A stretch of DNA of 64,000 nt from Entoloma clypeatum. Lineage: Eukaryota > Basidiomycota > Agaricomycetes > Agaricales > Entolomataceae. The position numbers and the translations under genes were made by a program. The stretch lies in the NCBI GenBank assembly GCA_963565915.1, contig OY751494.1, forward strand, positions 806,001 through 870,000, given 5' to 3'. The first letter of the stretch is position 1. Each line of letters begins with the position of its first letter. Below the pieces are notes generated by a model, which worked only from the letters and a program-made list of their open reading frames with translations, searched no databases and was not told the DNA's origin. Below are positions 57,908 to 64,000 of the stretch, in pieces.

Positions 57908-60291
57908 ATGGAACCCATTGTGTCCATAGTTTTACTGGGTCTATTGGCCATTCTTCTCAGTATTTATCGACGCTTAACTCGCATCTCTATCGCGCACATC
58001 GCCGGACCTGAACCCGAATCATTCTTCCTTGGTGCGGCTCTTAGTGCCCCGCGTTCAACTGCTACTAAGATAACTTTCCAGGAAATTACCGCCAACTTTT
58101 CCAGTCACCGGCTGGAGAGGTAGGTCCTATACTCCAGCTTATTAACCCACGGGTTCACTTTCTGATGGGGAATAGGCCGACTTCAAGTGGCAGGCTCGAT
58201 ACGGAGATATAGTCCGGGTAACGGGTCCCTTGGGGGTCAGCTTCCTTGATATACTTGATGCAGCGTAATGATGCTGAATGGCTTACATCTATAGGCAGAC
58301 CGCCTGTTTGTTATAGATCCCAAAGCTATCCAGCATATATTTCAAACCTCAGGATATGACTTTCGGAAAGCACCTGAACGTCGTGAGATGAGCCGTATTG
58401 TCTTCGGGAGAGGCGTTGTATGGGCTGAAGGTACATATGTTGCAGTCATTACTTCGCACGATACCGTCGTAACAGGGCCCCTCAGGCGATGTTCACAAAC
58501 GGCACAAAAAGGTGCTGCTTCCCGGATTTTCTACACCCGTCATCAAGGAATGCACCCCCGTATTCTTTACGTATGCCTCCAAGGTCTTCACGGTCCAGTT
58601 CCACAAATCATGAGCATTCGTATTGATGGCGTGATTCTTCTTCCATCCAAAGCTCGCAGAACAGTGGAGAGACAGGATATCTGCCTCCGCCGACCAGTCA
58701 AGTGTATTTAATATTCCTCTCAGCCTTTCTCGTGCGACTCTGGATGCTATTGGAAAAGGTGGGGTCAACTGCTCCGCTCACATCTACAAGCGCGGTTGAC
58801 TTATTTCGCAGTCGCATTCGATTATGAATTCGGGACACTGGATCACAAGGATAACCCACTCGGAAATGCGTATATGAATTTGTTGTGAGCCTCATCCCTC
58901 AATTGGTCATTCGAGTGATCCTTGTTCAATCCTTGTTTATTTCATGACATGCCAGAATCGACACATTCGGGGCGCTGACGAAGGGCGAAATCTTCGTTCA
59001 AGATTTCTTGCGTTATCTCCCGGAATTCATACGCGTACTGATCGTCGACTATGCACCAAGCCCCAAGTTGAAGCACGCTCGTGCTACGGCCATTCTCGGA
59101 ACCCAGGTTGCAAACGAACTGGTTGAGTCGAAGTCAAAAGCTCTGCTCGACGGGAAAGGTGGCAAAGATATCATGAGTTTGTTGGGTGAGATTTTTTGTA
59201 CTCGCCTGCAGGCTCTTATTGACCCATCTTCAAGTAAAAGCCAACACATCCGAGGACGAGACGACGAAACTGACTGAGGAAGAGCTTTTGAGCCTAATGC
59301 GGTGTGTCACTAAGCCGCGACTCTCGAGGTCATATCCTCATGATTATCAGAACAATGATAGGGGCGGGCCATGAGTCGACGTCAAACACACTCAGTTGGA
59401 TGTTTCTTGAGATGTCACGCAACCCTGAAATACAGAAGAAACTACGGAGCGAAATCAGATCCATGGAACATGTCATACGATCCCGAGGAGACTCCGAATT
59501 TACTCCAGCAGATCTTGACGCGATGACCTATCTCAACGCATTTCTCAAGGCACGAAAAACGTGTCTGACATTGATGATACATGAGACTTACCAAGACTAT
59601 AGGAATCTCTTCGTTTCCATCCTGTTGCCCTTCTATTGTACCGCCAAGCTATGAAGGATGACGTTTTGCCTCTTTCAAAGCCCATTGTCACAACTACTGG
59701 TGAAAAGCTCACGTCGCTGCCCATCCCCGAGGGCCTCCGAATTATAGCTTCAATCAGTGCTTACAATAGGTATCGCCTCACTATCTGATACTGAAAAAAC
59801 TTATTCTGGTCCATTCTGGAAGAAATAAGGACTTGTTCGGGGAGGATGCTCACACATTTGACCCCGATCGTTGGCTGGATTCGCGCGTCAAGAAAACAAC
59901 AATCGTAGGCTCGGTGGGAAATCTGTATGTAGATACACCAGTATCGCGAAATGTGTTCCTTTCTCCGTGGCTAATTCGGCCTTATATTCCACTAGCATGA
60001 CCTTTTCTGCTGGCGTCCGGTTCGTGTTCGATTCCCGTCACTTGATCATCGTCCTTGACATAAAAACTTTCCTCCATCGGTAGAACATGCATTGGGTGGA
60101 AATTCGCCATAGCAGAACTACAGGCATTTCTTGTCGAGCTTGTAGGTTTGTTCGAGTTCGAACTAACACCAGAAGCGCAAAAGATCAGGAGGGAATCAGC
60201 GATTGCGATGGTTCCTGTACTAGAGGGCCAAATGGAGAAGGGAGGACAATTGCCACTACGGGTTCGGATTGCGTCGCGGGAAGAGGACTGA
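57908..60291 (+). CDS. cytochrome P450 monooxygenase, 14 exons
   Basis: Exons 57908-58031, 58082-58119, 58176-58235, 58295-58430, 58486-58592, 58653-58758, 58812-58884, 58956-59185, 59235-59301, 59351-59549, 59603-59769, 59823-59924, 59996-60019 and 60084-60291 keep frame throughout and give 546 residues. The N terminus is a membrane anchor (IVSIVLLGLLAILLSIY). The I-helix has IGAGHESTS (about 318-326), the K-helix ExxR is ESLR (381-384), the PERF-type motif is FDPDRW, and the haem loop FSAGVRTCIG places the ligand Cys at about 479. It would be an ER-bound haem-thiolate oxygenase; the substrate is unknown and I do not assign a CYP family. The intron at 59550-59602 has a GC donor. The exon 5 donor (GTCCAG) is weak but avoids an in-frame TGA at 58609. 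Confidence 0.9.
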
Positions 60292-61163
60292 TGATTCCAA
60301 GAACGTTCTTCGTGAGCCAATTCGAGCAGGAACGTATGTTGCTCTAACGATATTTCCAATGTATGCACCCGACTTTGGTTCGTTCTCCTTCGTTTCGGCT
60401 CTCCAGGCTCCTTCCTTGTTCTCTTCTTCTTGCCTGTAGTCATATCCTCCGCGTTCGGACTATAGAGATAACGCGCCCGAGAACAATAAAGAAACAACAA
60501 AGTCGGTAAAGAAGGGCAGAGGGGACTCGAGAAAGAAAAGCCAGAGTCCTGTTGCTTACGACAATAGGCTAAGTTGAAGGCGAATGGACGAACTTATACA
60601 GAGCAGCCAATACTCTCCCTCTCGGGCCTTCTTTGAAGCAGTGGCGAATGAAGCGAGTTCAATCAGTGCCTACCCCGGACATCGGGAGAAATCAGCACTA
60701 GCTGGACGGGCATGATGCTCGTTCGTCAACGGGATTCGACTTCTGATACGAAGCCCAAGTCTCTAAGTTCTTAAATTTACTCCCGAGCCAAAGCTCTTCC
60801 CCCATCTACACCTCAACCCGAACGCACTGCACAGGTGATTAACCGCGTGTTCGACAAAGGCCCAGATCAAGCCCAGATCTGAACTTGAATGATCGTGACC
60901 TCGCAATTAATATCATGCGGACCTTTTGCGGGGTTGAACGTGAAGTCGGATGCACCAATGGACCATGATACATTTAAACGCGTAGAAAGCTCCAACCAGT
61001 AAACGGGCTAACATCCCCGCTGCCGCCACTGAGTACTGAGGCCTGAGGCGCCACCATCTCCATAGCGCCTACCGGTGACCATCATGGTCCGCTCACCACC
61101 AAAACACCACGTCACCAGGGTCAATGGCGTATGTCCCAGATATGCCCAGTGAGTCGGACCCCC
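60292..61163. other. intergenic, no gene recognised
   Basis: Convergent region between the P450 and the second membrane-protein gene. No domain or RNA gene is seen. An open frame on the minus strand overlapping the P450 end is a shadow. Confidence 0.55.
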
Positions 61164-63999
61164 TTACAACGGACGATTCACATGTCTAAACCTCAGTTCC
61201 CCCATCGCCTTCTCGATCTCATCCGGCTCCATGTTCCTCAACGCCCTCCTCTCGCTCTCACTCGCCTCACACACCAACTCCTCCGCATGGAACGCCGCCA
61301 TCCACGTATATAGCTCAAAACCCCGCCTCGGCACGTTGAGCGGCAGCCGGGGGACGAACAGGCCTGCCGTGATCCCGATAATCAGGATGAGCGCGAGGTA
61401 GATACCCATGTACAGGGGTTGGAAGGAGGCGCTGGAGAGAACGCGGTCGGCGTAGCGCCGGGCGAGGGTCTGACCTGTGCCAGTGAAGTAAGGGAGGATG
61501 TTGGTGGCGTCTGCGAGGCCGCGAGCTTGTGCCAGGTGGGAGGGAGAGAGAGAGGTGTACCCCAGTGCGCCGCGGCCGTCGGTGAACGAGACGACCTGTC
61601 AGGTTAAGGTTCCTTTCGTTTGGGCGGGGAAGGAGGGAAGAGCAAGGCTCACGGTTTGTGAAGGAACATATGCTGCATCACGTCCATTGTCCTAAACGTC
61701 CTTGTAAATATCACGTCAAAGACTAGGGTAAACTGTACCTTCAGCATTTGGTTGATACTATTCGTATGAGCGACGGAATATCTTTCAACAGCATTCATCA
61801 GCTTGCCTGCCCCATATGAAGGACGAAAGCAACTTACACGTCCCCAAGGCTGGACGAATTTAATTCAGTCCTCACCCCTGTCAAACCCTGCCCAATCCTT
61901 CGCTCACCGCCCACATTTTCGCTCTCATACCCTTCCCCCGCATTCCCGACTCCATTTCCCGGTCCAACAAGCCTCATCGAACTTGGCACCCCTGTCGTAC
62001 TATTATACACCTCCACGATCCACGGTTCAAACAGCTGCAAGCACACAGCTGCATCGTAACCGATATACGACGTCTTTCCGGTGATATCTGGAATGCCCTG
62101 GTAACTGAGAACAGGGAAAGTGCCGTTCGGCGCGAAGGTGGTGTTAAGTCGGACGAGAACATGCTCGAGCGTGACCCAGCCTTTGGCATCTTGGCCTGGT
62201 CGTTATCGAAGAGAAGAAAGTAAGTAATAATTCCTTCAAATAAAAGGAGAGCCGCACCTTGCGATAAGGGTGTGCTCAAGAAACTATGAGCTTTGCCATT
62301 GTCAGGGAAGGCACCTATGTATGACGACTTAATGGTGGACATTCAAGCATCTCGGAGAAAGACCATCTCACCTCCGACAGCAATTGCAGTAGAATCGACA
62401 CCAACTGGCAACGTGTCATTCGCTTTCAAAACTTGACTCGGATTGAACACAGGGAGGACACTTGGAATCTGCATGCTGAATGATTCTAACAGGGATTGAA
62501 TCACGGGGGTCGGCGTGAAAAGGTATGTGAAGCCGCTAGTAGAAGGAACCCTTCAAGGAAGATAGGTCAAAACGTACGGCAGCATTGGAGTCTGGACAGG
62601 AGTACCTACAAATTCGTTTTAGGATCAGGGAGCGTCAGACAATGCAGCCTTGTTCCCCATTTCGGCATCCTTTCCGGGAGCAAGTCAGCGTCAAAGGGAA
62701 ACAGAGATGGCACAACAACACCTCACCTCAAAATTGACCCAGGCTCGACATTAGCATCATCTGGGTTGAGTGATACCTCCTTGAACTTGGTGTCATCGCT
62801 CGTTTGATTTGCCCAGTCAACCCTTTCAGTCTTGAACGTCCCGAACCCGCTGCCATTCGGGAGCAGCTGCGGGAGTGTAGTTTCTGAGAAGTACACGAGA
62901 CTGTTTTGGTATTGGAACGTTAGAGCAGGTGGGAGACCACCATGAGTCGAGATGGGTGCGAGGGTCCATGTCAGTGATGAGTCCTGCAAATTGGGGAGAT
63001 AAATTCCATTCATGGTTCTACGAGGGATTGAGAACGTACATCGAATATCGGTTTGAGGAGAATCGCGCGTTTGATGTCTTTCTCGGAATTATCGCCAGCA
63101 ATGGATACCTCGTCATATTTGTCGCGTTGGTGCTAAGAAACAGGAAAAGCGCTGATTAGAGACGTAAAACTGGCGAAGCAAAGAAATATTGTACCCTAAC
63201 GGTCGTTGTGATATTGATGAGACGTCCAAGAACAAACGGAATGGAGGCTGCGGCAGTGAGAAGGACGAGGAAGAAGACGATGAATGATGACCAACGACGT
63301 CCGCTAAATCCAAAGTGAGAAAATGAGACTGGAAGGTGCAATACGAAAGTCTGACTCGTATTTGGATCGCTGTTTGCGCGCAGTCCCAGGATATGAATGA
63401 CGATCCCAGAGCAGACGCAAGGCAGCCCAGGCGCTCGTAGGATCAGTTGACCCCGCTGCTAGAACTTTCAGTTTGACACCAGGGGCGCCTTCAACGTGTG
63501 ACTGATGAATTACAGTTGCCCAAGCTGTGCCATGGAAGATTCAGTAAAAGCATGACACCCCTGCGAGTCATGATAGGAAAAGACGGGGAAACTCACTGGC
63601 CGCTTCCAAAAACGCTTTGCCCAGCCCCAACAGGCTCAACCCTAACGCGAAGCCCACGAGACCACTTCCCAGACCTACAATGAACCGTGTCCAAAACAAT
63701 GACTTGTCTTTAGCAATCATCGTGACTCCGGTCAACAAAGGATACGCCACGGCACAAGCTACGACGTGGATCAGGATATGTCTCCATTTCGGCGGCTCGA
63801 AATTTTTTGCGAAGGGATGATGACGCGGAGACCTTGGTGCTATTTCGCCATAGAAAGACATCGGTGTCGGGAACGATGGTCCCCCCTCGATACCTGGAGA
63901 CGGCATGTCTTTGTACGGTGAAGGCAGCGCCGTATGTCCTAGTGGCGAAGGCGAGGAGACATTGGAGGCATTGGAAGGATCCGCGTTTGTCCTATTCAT
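61164..63999 (-). CDS. multi-pass membrane protein of unknown function (paralogue 2), probably 5'-incomplete
   Basis: Same architecture and intron phases as 42742-45977. The first exon seen (63999-63597) holds the two N-terminal helices and FAKNFEPPKWRHILIH. Exons 63524-63356 and 63303-63195 have the same lengths (169 and 109 nt) as in paralogue 1. Next come HQRDKYDEVSIAGD, the lumenal domain (LLPNGSGFGTFKTERVDW, MPKWGTRLHCLTLPD, LNTTFAPNGTFPV), VVSFTDGRGALGYTS, the last helix (MGIYLALILIIGITAGLFV) and PRRGFELYTWMAAF. The N terminus probably continues beyond the window, since paralogue 1 has about 150 more residues there. No stop or frameshift was noticed. Confidence 0.78.
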
Positions 64000-64000
64000 G

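Noticed and set aside
58593..58652. P450 pseudogene because of an in-frame TGA at 58609
   Set aside because: Splicing GTCCAG...AAAG removes the stop, keeps frame and joins normal P450 sequence.

Overview
The window looks like a transposon-rich stretch of a mushroom-forming basidiomycete (Agaricomycetes) chromosome. The evidence is short introns (about 44-75 bp) in the host genes, a mix of Ty3/Gypsy chromovirus, Ty1/Copia, LINE, DIRS/Ngaro-like, hAT, Tc1 and PIF/Harbinger-type elements, and a many-exon cytochrome P450. The species cannot be named from the sequence.

Layout. Positions 1-22320 are a nest of retroelements. A LINE reverse-transcriptase fragment (15989-16244 continuing at 21757-22320, + strand) is split by a Copia element (Copia-2, 16245-21756, -; repeat TGGTC) and abuts the LTR of a Gypsy element (Gypsy-2, 14789-15988, -). 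Gypsy-2's gag is cut by a second Gypsy (Gypsy-1, 1-14788, -). Gypsy-1 holds a 498-bp hAT-type MITE in its integrase and a young complete Copia (Copia-1, 6057-14374, +) just inside its 5' LTR. Copia-1 holds a 5'-truncated LINE (9116-11634, -). Positions 22321-30865 are hAT-type non-autonomous elements inserted into each other, with a Tc1 element inside one of them. Positions 30866-36480 hold another MITE, two poly-A-ended retroelement tails, two more LINE copies and a 200-N assembly gap. Positions 36481-42507 hold a decayed multi-exon gene, a Tc1-like N-terminal fragment, a Harbinger-type MITE with TTA duplications and a large nearly perfect palindrome.

Host genes dominate from about 42.7 kb. 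They are a 12-exon membrane protein of unknown function (42742-45977, -), an NCBP3/FoP-like RNA-binding protein (47140-48509, -) divergently paired across 146 bp with the ribosome-biogenesis gene KRR1 (48656-50287, +), a 14-exon cytochrome P450 (57908-60291, +), and a second copy of the membrane-protein gene at the right edge (61164-63999, -). Between KRR1 and the P450 lies a tyrosine-recombinase retrotransposon (50987-56217, -) with gag, RT-RNase H and recombinase frames that are almost intact.

In-frame stops in the older elements are mostly CGA to TGA changes. The two Copia copies show this reciprocally, which points to C-to-T decay of methylated CpG or a similar process. All exon models, target-site duplications and homologies were read by eye; nothing was searched against a database.
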